From Isoperla grammatica (Eukaryota > Arthropoda > Insecta > Plecoptera > Perlodidae), in assembly GCA_945910005.1 (NCBI GenBank), contig OX246748.1, positions 8,843,363-8,907,362 of the forward strand: a DNA stretch of 64,000 bases, written 5' to 3'. Each line of letters begins with the position of its first letter. Within the stretch, counting starts at the first letter, position 1. A model generated the notes under the pieces. The model made no database searches, was not told where the DNA came from, and saw nothing but the letters and a program-made list of their open reading frames with translations. This document shows, one piece after another, positions 11,455-21,568 of this stretch. The translations under genes and the position numbers were made by a program.

Positions 11455-11712
11455 TTGTTATTTCATAGGAATACCCGTTATAGGGTGCACACCAGTTTTA
11501 CCTGATTAACTAGGTTATTAGGGTGTTTGGATAGCTGGGAAGGAATGTCCGAGGGCTGATAGTATGACTCGGTTCACCATTATTCACCATTACGACTGAG
11601 GAAAACCTCGGAAAAACCTTCAGTCAGGACTGGCGGTGACCGGAATCGTACCGGCAACCTCCCGAACGAAGTAGAGAAGTAGAGTCTAGCTTCTTACCGC
11701 CGAGCCACGGTG
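11455..11712 (-). mobile_element. tRNA-derived SINE with pol III A and B boxes
   Basis: Read on the minus strand the 5' end is tRNA-like. An A-box-like TGGCTCGGCGGT lies at 11707-11696 and a B-box-like GGTACGATTCC at 11652-11642, 43 nt apart, which is within tRNA limits. The body follows with GAGGTTTTCCTCAG, then CCCTCGGACATTCCTTCC and TAACGGGTATTCCTAT. The spacing between boxes and the attached non-tRNA body argue for a SINE head, not a functional tRNA gene; I cannot fold a cloverleaf acceptor stem. The source tRNA is not identified. Confidence 0.75.
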
Positions 11713-12130
11713 TTGCAACAACGTGGTCTCGGATGACGGCTGACGGCCTTTCAAGGCCATCTCCATAGCTGTGAGATATTTCCCATAGTGTTGCGTCACA
11801 AGAATCAAGTGAAACTTGTGCCTAGTGTGGTGTGCGTGCGTGCGTGCGTGTGCACACTCGACCGCGACGGACGTTGATTACAACTACTTATGCGGCCCGG
11901 CCGAGGTAACGACCTCTGGATACCGAGGTAGAACAATACGACCAGCGCATGCGCACGCGACGGCGAGGAATCTAACATTGCCACCGTGAACTCATTTGAA
12001 TATCTGTTGAATTGAATTGAATTGAATTAAGGTTCACTTGTTGTTACGATATTTTTACGGTTGTTTTTTTGTTTATTTTTACTGTTTAGGAGGGCGTTCT
12101 CGCGGTCGACAACTAGGTCATACTTTGCAA
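11713..12130. other. No gene; short microsatellites
   Basis: Moderately GC-rich sequence with (TGCG)n at about 11830-11848 and (GAATT)n at about 12010-12030. No gene or RNA signature is seen. Confidence 0.4.
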
Positions 12131-12740
12131 CGTAGCTAATCGAGACAATGAGTGGGTGAAATGTGAAGACGATGGGGGGGTGTTAAGTGGTAAAGGGCCA
12201 GTGGGAGGGATTGATTGATTGATATTTGGGCTTGATTGATTGATATTTGGGCTTAACGTCTCATGATGATTGATTGATTAATGGGGCTTAAGATTGATAT
12301 TTGGGCTTAACGTCTCATATTTTTGCAACGAGGCTAATCGAGACAATGAGTGGGTGATATATGAAGATGAGAAAGATGATAATGAAGAATAAAGCCACAT
12401 CCGAATCAGATCTATTGTACGTCGCGTGAGTCGTCATACGGGAGTCCAGCAAGGGAGGGCAGGGCCAAGTGAGAGGAGAAATATTTCTGCAACGAGGCTA
12501 ATCGAGACAATGAGTGGGTGATATATGAAGATGAAATATGGGGCTGTTTGGAAGAAAGGGGCAAGTAGGAGGGAGCGTGAGGAAAGGGGAAAGGGGAGGA
12601 AAGAGGATTGGGGTGTGGACTGCATTTCACTTCTCATATTTTTGCAACCTGCTAATCGAGAGGTGAAATCGGGGTGGAAAAGGGAACGAGGAGGAAAAGG
12701 TAGGGGGGAGGATGTGGACTGCATTTCGTCTGACTTTTGA
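12130..12740 (-). mobile_element. Nested SINE A/B mosaic
   Basis: Several tails are stacked (12215-12310 holds four copies of the TTGATTGATATTTGGGCTT or TTAATGGGGCTTAA motif). An A tail (12290-12367) switches to a B body at GATGAAGATGA. The B body then switches back to an A element at AATATTTCTGCAACGAGGCT (about 12480). Last comes a head-less A copy and a further middle ending GTCTGACTTTTG at about 12738. Switch points fall in short identical stretches, as expected for template switching or recombination between related copies. Confidence 0.75.
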
Positions 12741-13885
12741 TACTAGATCTGCCTTACTGTGTCACCAAGTAAGACCGGCAGTCACCCAAAGTAGAAAAGG
12801 AAAACATCTCAAGTAACGAACGCTAAAGCGGGAAACAGCAGAACGAGGATGAAAGAGGATCTTCCGTTGTTCACTCCATTCTGTAGATAAAGAGAGACTT
12901 ATTTCAAAGCAGATTCAGATTCCTCAAACGTCTCTGACTGGAGACTAAGCAAAACTGATATTGTTCCCTCTCAGATTCAGGTTCTTTACACGTCTCTGAA
13001 TGCAGACCAGTAAGCCACCAGTAGCTTTAATTCGCAGTCACATAATAATGATCACAGAACTTGACTCGACACAAGTCTCAATTGTCTAGATTCAAATTTA
13101 TATATTAATTATTTATATATTATTTTATTAGATGTAACCACATACAATCTCGGTCAAAACCGGCGTTAACATGCTATACGGACGTAACGTAAAGTATTTC
13201 CATGTGACTACTTATTATTATTATTTATTTGTTTTTCGTGTTGTTGAACCACATGTGACAACTAGGTCAAATGAAGTGGAATCGAGCCATTTACTGGAAT
13301 GGTTATAAAGCGAGTCCAGTTAGACGGGTAGGAGGATGGGGGGAGGTTCGTTTCTCAATACTCGAATCCTTTTCCCGCTTCGCCTTATTGATTGATAAGA
13401 CACATTTTTGCAACTTGGCTCATCGAAAAGATGACGATTTTTTCCTATTCAGAACACAACTTCCCATTAATAGCCATTTTAGCCGTTTTCCATTTACAAT
13501 TACTGCAAACCTATTCGACATCCAATTCGGATTGACCAACAGCAACAACACATCGACATGTATGTCGCTTTCCGCTCTAACGTCCGTCATGCTTATAAGA
13601 TAATTACAGTTGATTTTAACGCGTGTTACCATTGTACTCGTAACAATGTGAGTGAACTGCGGTTTAAGTGCACTAAGATAGCTTGCACGAAATACCAACA
13701 ATAAAGAACAGCGTTTAGCTACAAAGGTCTTGTCCTAACTTAGTTTGGGTAACTTTTCTGAACTGAAATGACCCCACACACACATAAATTAATTACTAGG
13801 CTAAACTTCTCGTTTCGTATCTATCTACTACATACATTTAGGTATTAACATTTTAAGGATAGATTTATTTTCAATAATCATGATT
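12741..13885. other. Sparse AT-rich region with SINE/LINE debris
   Basis: A weak duplication (CAGATTC..CGTCTCTGA) occurs at about 12907-12950 and 12970-13010. A C-like fragment (GTGACAACTAGGTCAAATGA) lies at 13255 and a tail fragment at 13383-13430. The 110-codon frame at 13271-13603 crosses this debris and shows no motif. Confidence 0.4.
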
Positions 13886-13894
13886 ACAAAGCCT

Positions 13895-14164
13895 TAAAAC
13901 TCACAGTCGAAGCCAAAGGAAAAACACGAAATCGATATATTGGAAAAGGATATCGCGGCCGTTTTCAACAAAGTTGCGTACGGCGGTGTGACGACAACCA
14001 AGCGGAATATTTCGTCTAAATACCTGCCATTGTCAGGCACGTCAGGTATGTCAGGCACGTTACCCCCGACAGTGACGATCATTCTCGTTCCCTCGACCGC
14101 GCCCCTAAGTTCGGACACTCCGAAGACGTCCGCCAACACCGACTTAAAACCGGAAAACCATTGA
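13895..14164 (+). CDS. Candidate terminal coding exon of unknown protein
   Basis: After a possible 3' splice site (ACTCACAG, about 13901-13908) the + strand stays open to TGA at 14162-14164. It encodes a hydrophilic start followed by a Ser/Thr/Pro-rich end (residues such as GTSGMSGTLPPT and SSDTPKTSANTDL). The composition is more protein-like and more GC-rich than the flanks, and it is not part of the SINE families. I do not recognise the family, and no partner exon is visible. It could be an orphan exon, a processed fragment or chance. Confidence 0.3.
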
Positions 14165-14202
14165 ACCTGATTCTATGGTTTGTTGAATTAGAATCTGAAT
14201 CT

Positions 14203-14336
14203 GATAAGAGGTGCAGGTGGACGACACTCGCGAGGTAGAAGTCATCCTCTGTACCTGGTGGATAAAAAAATGTTGGACTTTTCAGTAATTATTGATAAGA
14301 AAAACTTTTATGAGGATTCTAAGCCAGCTTTAATTA
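14203..14336 (+). pseudogene. Partial duplicate of the 14.7-kb ORF
   Basis: Matches about 14765-14900 nearly base for base (GACACTCGCGAGGTAGAAGT, CCTGGTGGATAAAAAAATGTT, GAAAAACTTTTATGAGGATTC), with a 3-bp deletion and substitutions. It is cut off at CCAGCTTTAA, where a SINE A tail begins. It is an upstream broken copy of the same unknown coding segment. Confidence 0.55.
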
Positions 14337-14525
14337 TGTTTTTGCAACTTGTCTAATCAAGACAATGAGTGGGTGATAATGAAGATGAAATTGGGGGCTC
14401 TTTGGAGGAAAAAGGCAAGTAGGAGGGAGGGCGCGTGAGGAAAGGGGAAAGGGGAGGAAAGGGGATTGGGGTGTTGACTGCACTTCGTCTGACTTCTCCT
14501 CGTCGACCAGTCGACTAGGGTCTCT
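14337..14525 (-). mobile_element. SINE family A, head-truncated
   Basis: Tail (TTTTTGCAACTTGTCTAATC), purine-rich middle and CTGACTTCTCCTCGTCGACC are present. Similarity ends at GACTAGGGTCT, so the head is lost. The tail abuts the broken duplicate at 14336. Confidence 0.75.
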
Positions 14526-14614
14526 AAAGCATCCCTTGATCAATACTGGTGGCTCTGTTCGTAGATTAGCCTGCGGTGTTCCCTGTCAATTGATCAAAAA
14601 AATATTCGGTTGAT

Positions 14615-14700
14615 TGATTTATTTATTTATTTATGGATTTAGGGCGCTTTTAACGGCGAGCGTCATTCGCGCCTCCAGGATGTATGTAATAAGTTAACTA
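14615..14700 (-). mobile_element. LINE 3'-end fragment
   Basis: GATTGATTTATTTATTTATT followed by GGATTTAGGGCGCTTTTAAC and TTCGCGCCTCCAGGATG resembles the 3' end of the LINE at 17.0 kb (TTTAAGGGCGCTTCAACC, TTGCGCCACCAAGATGG). Like the LINE it is in minus orientation. Similar ends lie at 24215 and 46526. Confidence 0.6.
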
Positions 14701-14703
14701 TTT

Positions 14704-15042
14704 TTGAACATGTATATTTTGAAATGTAATACAACGAGAACGAAAATCGATGAAAGAAGAAAGGAAGAAGAATCAGATGAAGACACTCGCGAGGTAGAAG
14801 TCGTCCCTCTGAACCTGGTGGATAAAAAAATGTTGTTGGACTTTTCTGTAATTATTGATAAGAAAAACTTTTATGAGGATTCAAATCCAGCTTTAAAGGA
14901 CCTGATAGCTGCAGACTTACTTGAAGTTAGAACAGGAACTGATAAAGACAAGGATAGCTTTAACGAACCATTAGGATACTTTGGCTTCACATTCAAAGTG
15001 TGGGACATTATATCCACACGGAATTGGTTAGGTGAATTTTAA
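14704..15042 (+). CDS. 112-codon ORF fragment, unknown product
   Basis: An open frame encoding an acidic/lysine-rich N-terminal part (EEESDEDTREVEVV) followed by a more globular-looking part with DKKMLLDFSVIIDKKNF, ADLLEVRTGTDKD and GYFGFTFKVWDI. It is not made of SINE or LINE sequence, and its 5' half is duplicated at 14203-14336. I do not recognise the family. It may be the remnant of a host or viral gene captured with its neighbourhood. The start codon is not reliable, because upstream sequence is LINE-tail debris. Confidence 0.35.
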   Translation: MNMYILKCNTTRTKIDERRKEEESDEDTREVEVVPLNLVDKKMLLDFSVIIDKKNFYEDSNPALKDLIAADLLEVRTGTDKDKDSFNEPLGYFGFTFKVWDIISTRNWLGEF

Positions 15043-17010
15043 TATCTACAGAAACTCTTGTTTCGTGCTAAACATTGTTGCACGGGGTACGAAATGTTGT
15101 TGAGTTCCGGTACAAAGTAAATAAAAATATATCCACGTTTTTTCGGATGATGAACAGCTTATACTGAGTAAGTTTGAAAAATTGGAAAATCCACATTTTT
15201 CCATTTATGAGCCTGAAAATGTACGTTTGTGATTTTCTCCCTACTTTATTTTTATATTCATTGTTCGTTGTTCTCTAATTGTTGTGTATCTGTTTGGTGC
15301 TTTATTATATCCAATGTAATCTGGAATTTGAAATTCTGTTTTGGATAAATAAATTATTGTTATTATTAGAAGATACGCTCATGGATTCGTTTTATTAGTG
15401 GGTTCGTGACGAAAACGGGCAATGTGATGGTGTCACATATGTTTAATGTTCAGGTTTGTTGTTATTTGTATATTTTTTTTTATATTGTTCCATTACAGTT
15501 TTTATACATCTTTAATCCGTTTTTTTTTGTTATTGATGATCTTTTCTTTCATACCTTTGTATAAATTATTTTTATTTCATCAACAGATTTAGATAATATG
15601 TCTTAAATTTATATTGAAATGAAAACGGAGGGACCTCACTTCGTCGCCTCCTATGATTGGAGTCACCCTGAGCCAAATTTTACCCCGGGCTCAGACGGGG
15701 GAGGTCGCTTAGAGACTAGGCATAAATGAGATGAAGACGTGTAAAGAGGGGAAAAGTGGGCAAGATTTTGACAAACATAAATGTGAGTATTGGTCCTTTT
15801 TACGGACATCCTGTCCCCACAACCACTGTTCACCATGATCCTCAACATGAATGGATCCTCATGATGACCTTCAACTTTTTTTTAAAAAAAAAAAAGCTTA
15901 GATAGGAGGACCAGCAAGAAATAGATGCAAACCTCTCTTAAGATGTTGTACTAAAGTATGATCAGAAGTTGATCAAAATGTAGTCAACATTTCCGTCATG
16001 TCAAGCACAAGTGGCTCAATGGTCCGAAATGGTACGTACAATGTGAATTGTTTTGTATGTTTACAATTCGTACATCTTATTTGTTTATATTTAAAGAAAT
16101 GCTAATAAAATGTAATCAATGTAATATTGTAATATAATCAACTGGTATCAATGTGATATATGTAATCAAAATCAAACCACAAGTTTGAATAGAGCTATTG
16201 TCCTGTGTACGTATATCATTTGGGGTCAAATGATATAAAAACAAAAAAAACAAAGAAATGAGCTTTATTTGTTTTTCTTTCCAGATACTCATCCGCCGGA
16301 TTGTAATACGTCAGTGATGCAAATGTATCTTATGACAGGCAGAGCGATACTGTTCATTTTTTAACAAAACTGGGAAAACTAGGAGAAAAAGACAAGCAGA
16401 AAAATGGACAGGGAAAACGATAATATTCTTTCGCACGCTACAATCAACGAATTACCAAAGTTACTTATTCGAATAAACAAATAAACAAAGTGTGCAACAA
16501 ACATCGAAATCGCCAATGTGAAAATGAACTCAATCATATTGAGATCAATTATTTAACGTGAGGATTGCCATTTTGCACACGTTGTAAAGCAATTTCTCAC
16601 TTCAATTACCAATCTATTCAAAAGGGCCACCAATATTCAAGACTTAGCTGTTTTTTTTATTCTTTTCGTACCTATCGTTATCGGGTTACTATTATTGCTA
16701 TTATTTATGTGTAAAAAGGAAAGTGTTACATTACAAAAAAAAAAAAAATTACCATAGATGTATTCACAAAAGTGAAATAAATAAAGGGTTTCTACCCGGC
16801 AGCATCGTTGGATGTATTCAATCGCGACCATCTTCTACTTAACTTCTTTGTCTTCCTTCTCCTTCTATTTAACTTCTTTCTTAATTTTTATTGTTGTGTT
16901 TATTCTTTGTTGTTTTTTGTTCTCTTGTTTTTCATACCTTTGGCATGTTCTTGTGGCTACTTTGTCATTAGATATAAATGAATTAATTAACGGCTACATC
17001 TTCATTTCTG
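15043..17010. other. AT-rich gene-poor stretch
   Basis: Mostly AT-rich. A B/C-type head fragment lies at 15627-15702 (TCGTCGCCTCCTATGATTGG, CCCCGGGCTCAGACGGGG). Homopolymer A/T tracts are frequent. The short open frames have no motifs. Confidence 0.45.
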
Positions 17011-17011
17011 A

Positions 17012-19195
17012 ATTTGAATTTATTGAATTTATTGGGTTTAAGGGCGCTTCAACCAGTTAGGTCATTTTGCGCCACCAAGATGGTGTTTTGCAAGCTAAGT
17101 AATTAAGTAACTATGAAAGTAGTAATTATGTTTTAATTTTATATGAATTTAGTTTATATTATTTTATATTTGTATTTGGTTGTATTTAAAATTGTTGGAA
17201 AAACTGTGTGCGGACAAGAAATTTTAAAAGTTTATCACAATTCTCGTATGACAAAAGTTCTTCATACAACGGGGAAAGCTTTAATTGTGTTTTCAACACA
17301 TCATGTTTGGTGCATTCTGACAATATGTGACGTACAGTCAGAGTAACGTCACAGGTGTCACATTTTGGGACAACTTTTTCTCTAGTGAGGAGATAGCCAT
17401 GAGTCAAACGAGTGTGGCCAATGCGAACCCGTGCCAACACAACCTCTTCCCGGCGAGAAAGACGAGAAGATGGGCCGAACTTTATTGATCAATTTAGGCA
17501 TCACACTGTGCAACTTGTTCAGTTGCACTTGGTCCCAATTAGCTTGTCGTTTATCTAAAATGACTTGTTTGAACGCACTCTTGACATCTGGAACAGGGAC
17601 GATATCGAAGTCAACATGGCGATGTTGACAGGCTGCCTTTGCAGCCTGATCGGCCAATTCGTTTCCTTCGATTCCCACGTGTCCAGGTACCCAGCAAAAT
17701 ACGATAGTATAATTCCTCGAATTGAGTTTCTCCAGATAAAACTGAATGTCTTGGACCAAGTGATGGACGGAATACATGATACAAATTGCTTGAAGTCCAC
17801 TCATGCTATCCGAACAAATTAAAAACTTACCCTTTGGAGAACGTGATATATATTTCAGAGCTTCGCGAATGGCGACCAACTCTGCGGTGAAAACTGAACA
17901 CATGTCGTGTAACCTGAATTGTTCAGTTAAGGCGGAGCAATAAAAGCTACATCCTACCTTGTTGTCAATTTTGGAGCCATCTGTGAACACCAAGGTAAAC
18001 CCACGGTGTTCATGGCAAATTTCCAGAAATTGAATTTTGAATTTTAAATCCGAAGTAGAAAATTTATCAAAACGACAAAGATCAAATCTCATAACCGGTT
18101 CCGGTATAATCCAAGGTGGATTAGTACCAAAAACCGAGTTGAAAAGATTTGGCATATCAAATTCTAAAAATGTAAATAAATGTAAAACACGCAAGCCCGT
18201 TGGTAATGTAGCCAATGGTTTACTATCAAAATGTCTGACAAATCTGTCGTTAAAAAGAATCTGATGTGATGGATGATTTGGTATAGCTCTGATCTTCATA
18301 ACGTACGCGCCCATCAAGTAGTTTCGTCGCTCTGCCAAAGAGGACTCTCCTGCTTCAGCATAGAGGCTTACGACGGGGCTTGTTCGAAATGCGCCTAGCG
18401 CAAGGCGAAGGCCACTATGATGGACGGTATCGAGCAATTTAAGAGTCGTATCACGAGCGGAAGAGTATACAAAACAACCGTAATCCATTTTGGATTTAAT
18501 TAAAGCTCCATACACGCGTAGCAGACAGGTGCGATCTGCACCCCATTTAGTGTTGCTCAGAACTTTTAAAATGTTGAGGGCTAACATGCAACGTTTTCTC
18601 AATTGGACAATATGATGATGCCAGTTGAGCTTCACGTCAAGCTCCATACCGAGAAGACGGACATGGGGCCTGAACTGAAGCTCAACATCGTTGAAGGTCA
18701 GTTTTGGATCATTATGAAGTCCTCGAAGGCGACAAAAGCGAATGCACTGGGTCTTTTCGGGAGAGAATCTAGTTCCCCGAGCTCGAGCCCATTCACTGAT
18801 ATTATTTAAACCTTTTTGCACTTGTCGTTCTGCAATCGAGAGATTCACAGATCTGTAGAAAACCCCAAGGTCATCAACAAATAAACACGACATTAATGCT
18901 TTTGGTATGCATGCAATAACGCTATTGATACCTATTGCAAACAAGGATACCGAGAGGACAGAACCCTGCGGCACACCCGTTTGCAAATCAAAGGGAGCGG
19001 AAAGCACGTTGTTAACCCGCACTTTGAAATGCCTGTCTTTTAAGAAATTCTCGAGGAACTTGGGCATATGCCCTCGGAAGCCCCACGTGTGAAGTTGTTG
19101 CATTATGGCATAACGCCAAGTGGTGTCGTAAGCCTTTTCAATGTCAAAGAGAACACCTACGACGTCTGATAAACAGGATGGTCTGCAAACTGTTA
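17012..19195 (-). mobile_element. 5'-truncated non-LTR retrotransposon (RT + RNase H)
   Basis: Body of a LINE of the jockey/I type in minus orientation. It retains reverse transcriptase, ribonuclease H and the 3' untranslated region, but it lacks ORF1 and the endonuclease. The 3' end on the minus strand is CATCTTGGTGGCGCAAAATG followed by GAAGCGCCCTTAAACCCAAT and an AATAAATTC-type tail near 17010-17040. Two 3' fragments of the same family lie in cuticle gene intron 1. 5' truncation is the usual outcome of target-primed reverse transcription. Confidence 0.85.
17186..17440 (-). pseudogene. C-terminal part of the LINE ORF, in shifted frame
   Basis: Continues the LINE protein after the frameshift. 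The peptide starts LARVRIGHTRLTHGYLL and contains CDTCDVTLTVRHILSEC, the Cys/His-containing C-terminal segment typical of jockey/I-type ORF2 proteins. It ends at a stop at 17186-17188. Together with 17382-19319 it shows that a single indel separates the two halves. Confidence 0.8.
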
Positions 19196-19319
19196 ACATC
19201 TTTACTTCACAGCACGCCTGTGTAGTAAAGCACGCTTGTTTAGTAAGGCATGCCTGTGTAGTAAAGCACGCTTGTTTAGTAAGGCATGCCTGTGTAGTAA
19301 AGCACGTGCATCGTACCAT
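17382..19319 (-). pseudogene. LINE reverse transcriptase / RNase H ORF, frameshifted
   Basis: An open frame of 645 codons. RT motifs are FDIEKAYDT (residues 59-67), GVPQGS (115-120) and the catalytic FVDD (147-150). RNase H follows with D447 in FTDGSK, E480 in AELVAI, D504 in CSDS and D557 in GNELAD. The first 36 or so residues do not belong to the enzyme: they translate a 36-bp minisatellite (19206-19310) fused to the truncated element. Enzyme-like sequence starts near residue 50, just before RT motif A, so fingers and endonuclease are missing. A one-base frameshift at about 17455-17475 ends the true frame, which continues in 17186-17440. It copied its own RNA and possibly SINE RNA. It is not functional now. 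Confidence 0.85.
19206..19310. repeat. 36-bp minisatellite at the LINE 5' junction
   Basis: About three units combining CACGCTTGTTTAGTAAGG and CATGCCTGTGTAGTAAAG. The two 18-bp halves are themselves similar, so the array is an 18-bp repeat with a 36-bp higher-order period. Being a multiple of three, it stays open and extends the LINE frame artificially. Confidence 0.85.
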
Positions 19320-19416
19320 GTACCACCGCCAAGGACACGAGATCCACGACGCAGTTGTCCTTAGTCTCAGGAAGAAGAGGGAGGATACTCCGAAAATTCC
19401 ACCGATTATTATATTG

Positions 19417-19550
19417 ATTGATATTTGGGCTTAACGTCTCATATTTTTGCAAAGTAGCCAATCAAGTGGGTGAAATATGATGATTATGGGGGGTGGTAAG
19501 TGGTAGAGGGCCAGTGGGAGGGTTGGGAGGAAAGAGGAAAAGGGAGGAGT
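19417..19550 (-). mobile_element. SINE family A tail, truncated
   Basis: TTGATATTTGGGCTTAACGT with a diverged continuation (GCAAAGTAGCCAATCAAG) and GGGCCAGTGGGAGGG; no head. It lies 5' of the full-length copy at 19655. Confidence 0.65.
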
Positions 19551-19642
19551 AAATGACCTGGGTACAGTTTCATATTTTTTTGTGAATTTTCAATATTTAT
19601 TCCGGGCCAAATATTTTTCAATTTTATTTTTGTATGAATATT

Positions 19643-19973
19643 TTTATCATTTAATTGATAGATATTTGGGCTTAACGTCTCATATTTTTGCAACGAGGCT
19701 AATCGAGACAATGAGTGGGTGATACATGAAGATGACATAGGGGGCTGTTTGGAGGAAAGGTGCAAGTAGGATGGCGGGTGGAAAGGGGAAGGGGGAGGAA
19801 AGGGGATTGGGGTGTGGACTGCACTTCGTCTGACTTCTCCTCCTCGACCAGTCCGGCTAGGGTGGCCCTACCAGAAGCATACGCTTCCGCCGGCATAGCT
19901 CTCGGGATCACCAAAGCACGCAAACCTGCCCACCACGATAAGGTAGCAGTCCCTGGGCAGGTTTATCATTTAA
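19643..19973 (-). mobile_element. SINE family A with perfect 12-bp TSD (reference copy)
   Basis: The element itself is 19655-19961 (307 bp). TTTATCATTTAA occurs at 19643-19654 and again at 19962-19973, a perfect 12-bp target-site duplication. This fixes the element ends: the 3' tail is TTGATAGATATTTGGG-side and the 5' end is the CCTGCCCAGGGACTGC side on the minus strand. It is the cleanest evidence in the window that family A moves by retroposition. Confidence 0.92.
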
Positions 19974-20440
19974 CTAAAGGCCTATTTTCTAATTAATAAT
20001 ATTCGCTTTTAGGTACCATTTAATTTATCACCAATAAAATCTCCGTTGGCAGCAGCTTGTGAAGTATGGCCGTTCAAAGAAGGCGAACAGCGCCATTAGC
20101 CATTATGGATGTAACTAGTACAAACGTTACCAAAGATAAAAGGTTTCATTTAATTATAATAATAATAATAATTATAATAATAATATTATTATTTCTATTT
20201 AAAAAAAAAACCTCTATTAACGACGTATTCACGAACTCCGTCTATGGCGTCGGGGGGTCATTGGCGGAAAGTGGAAAATTGGATCCTATATATAGACAGA
20301 ATGCATAAAATGAAATACATTGTAAATAAATGTATCATGTAAATACATGTACCATGCCATTAGATATTGAATTGGACTAATCATCATTATTATCTATTTA
20401 TTATTTTCCGATTTATATTTGAAAATTTTGGCTATTGTTT
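19974..20440. other. No gene recognised
   Basis: AT-rich spacer with (AAT)n at about 20155-20185. The 80-codon frame at 20066-20308 spans this low-complexity sequence and has no motif. Confidence 0.4.
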
Positions 20441-20442
20441 GT

Positions 20443-20656
20443 TTGATTGATATTTGGGCTTAACGTCTCATATTTTTGCAACAAGGCTAATCGAGACAAT
20501 GAGTGGGTGATATATGAAAATGAAATGAAATGAAAATGAAATGAAAATGAAATTGGTGGCTGTTTAGAGGAAAGGGGCAAGTAGGAGAGCGGGCTGGAAA
20601 AGGGAAATGGGGAGGAAAAGGGAGGGGGGAGGATGTGGACTGCATATCGTCTGACT
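20443..20656 (-). mobile_element. SINE family A, head-truncated
   Basis: Tail and middle are present, with a short internal expansion of GAAATGAAAAT at about 20518-20548. It ends at CTGCATATCGTCTGACTT without a head. A C-rich tract (about 20676-20694) follows, the only long C run noticed on the + strand. Confidence 0.7.
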
Positions 20657-20694
20657 TAATTTGGCAATCTTTTAACCCCCCCAACCCCCCCCCC

Positions 20695-21130
20695 CACACA
20701 ACACACACATTAGTTTGAATAAAATGCGAATTATAGCGTATTATGTTATTTTTTATTACATCAATTTAACTTATATTGCAACACAATGTAACTTCCATTG
20801 AGGAAAACAACGTCTGTTTACATAACCAGTTATTTTGAACCGCTAATTTACGGCAATAAACTTCCACGGTGGTCAGTAACTCATTCATTACACATAATCA
20901 AGTCCTTAAAAGCTCTCATTTGTTTTACAACTACCTAAGTGTTCTTTTAAATTCGTGGAAACGGTTTTAATATCTTTTAATAGTCGGCTATTATTCCCAG
21001 CTGAGTCCAGCGATATTCCTGCGTAGGCGGTGCATGTCAGTCTTACTTGGTCGCGACACAAGAAGTCATCGGCCACAAAGTTTTATACCACATTCAACAT
21101 CGTTGTGTACGCTCGCTAGAAACTGATACT
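20695..21130. other. No gene recognised
   Basis: AT-rich then moderately GC-rich sequence leading to a possible short first exon at about 21139. No motif is seen. Confidence 0.35.
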
Positions 21131-21138
21131 AGAGTGAC

Positions 21139-21150
21139 TATGCTCGTTCG
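21139..21150 (+). CDS. Possible short first coding exon (MLVR)
   Basis: ATGCTCGTTCGG is followed directly by a consensus donor GTAAGT. Very short first coding exons are usual in cuticle-type and other secreted arthropod proteins, as in the real gene at 39.4 kb. No matching second exon, signal-peptide continuation or clear promoter spacing is visible downstream, so it may be an orphan or chance. Confidence 0.2.
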
Positions 21151-21164
21151 GGTAAGTAAAGAGG

Positions 21165-21568
21165 TTCATATTAAAACGAAAACTTAACTTAACAGGTAAA
21201 TGGTTAAATGATTGATTAATGGGGCTTAACGTCTCATATTTGTGCAACAATGGCTAATAGAGACGATGAGCGGGTGATAATGAAGATGAGAAGATGATGA
21301 TGGAGAATAAAGCCACATCCAAATCAGATCCATTGTAGGTCGCGTGGGTCATACGGGAGTCCAGCAAAGGAGGGCAGGGCCAAGTGGGAGGAGAAATATT
21401 CAGTAAGACAATGGGGGGGAAAGGGACAGGGTCTCCTTTTGTCGCCTCTTACGACTAGCAGAGTCACTCTGGGCCTATTCTACCCCGGGCCGAGACGGGT
21501 CTCCTTTCGTTGCCTCTTACGACTAGCAGAGTCACTCTGGGCCTATTCTTCCCCGGGCCCAGACGGGT
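21165..21568 (-). mobile_element. SINE family B with duplicated head and shared upstream flank
   Basis: Tail at 21210 (TTGATTAATGGGGCTTAACG), body (ATGAAGATGAGAAGATGATG, GTCCAGCAAAGGAGGGC) and head. The head block CGCCTCTTACGACTAGCAG..CAGACGGG-side occurs twice in tandem (about 21430-21500 and 21500-21567). The 45 bp before the tail (AGGTTCAT, AAAACGAAAACTTAACTT) also precede the B copy at 25215, so the two copies were duplicated together with flank. Confidence 0.85.

Noticed and set aside
11624..11712. Functional tRNA gene
   Set aside because: A and B boxes are present, but I cannot fold a cloverleaf acceptor stem, and the sequence continues into a repeated SINE body.
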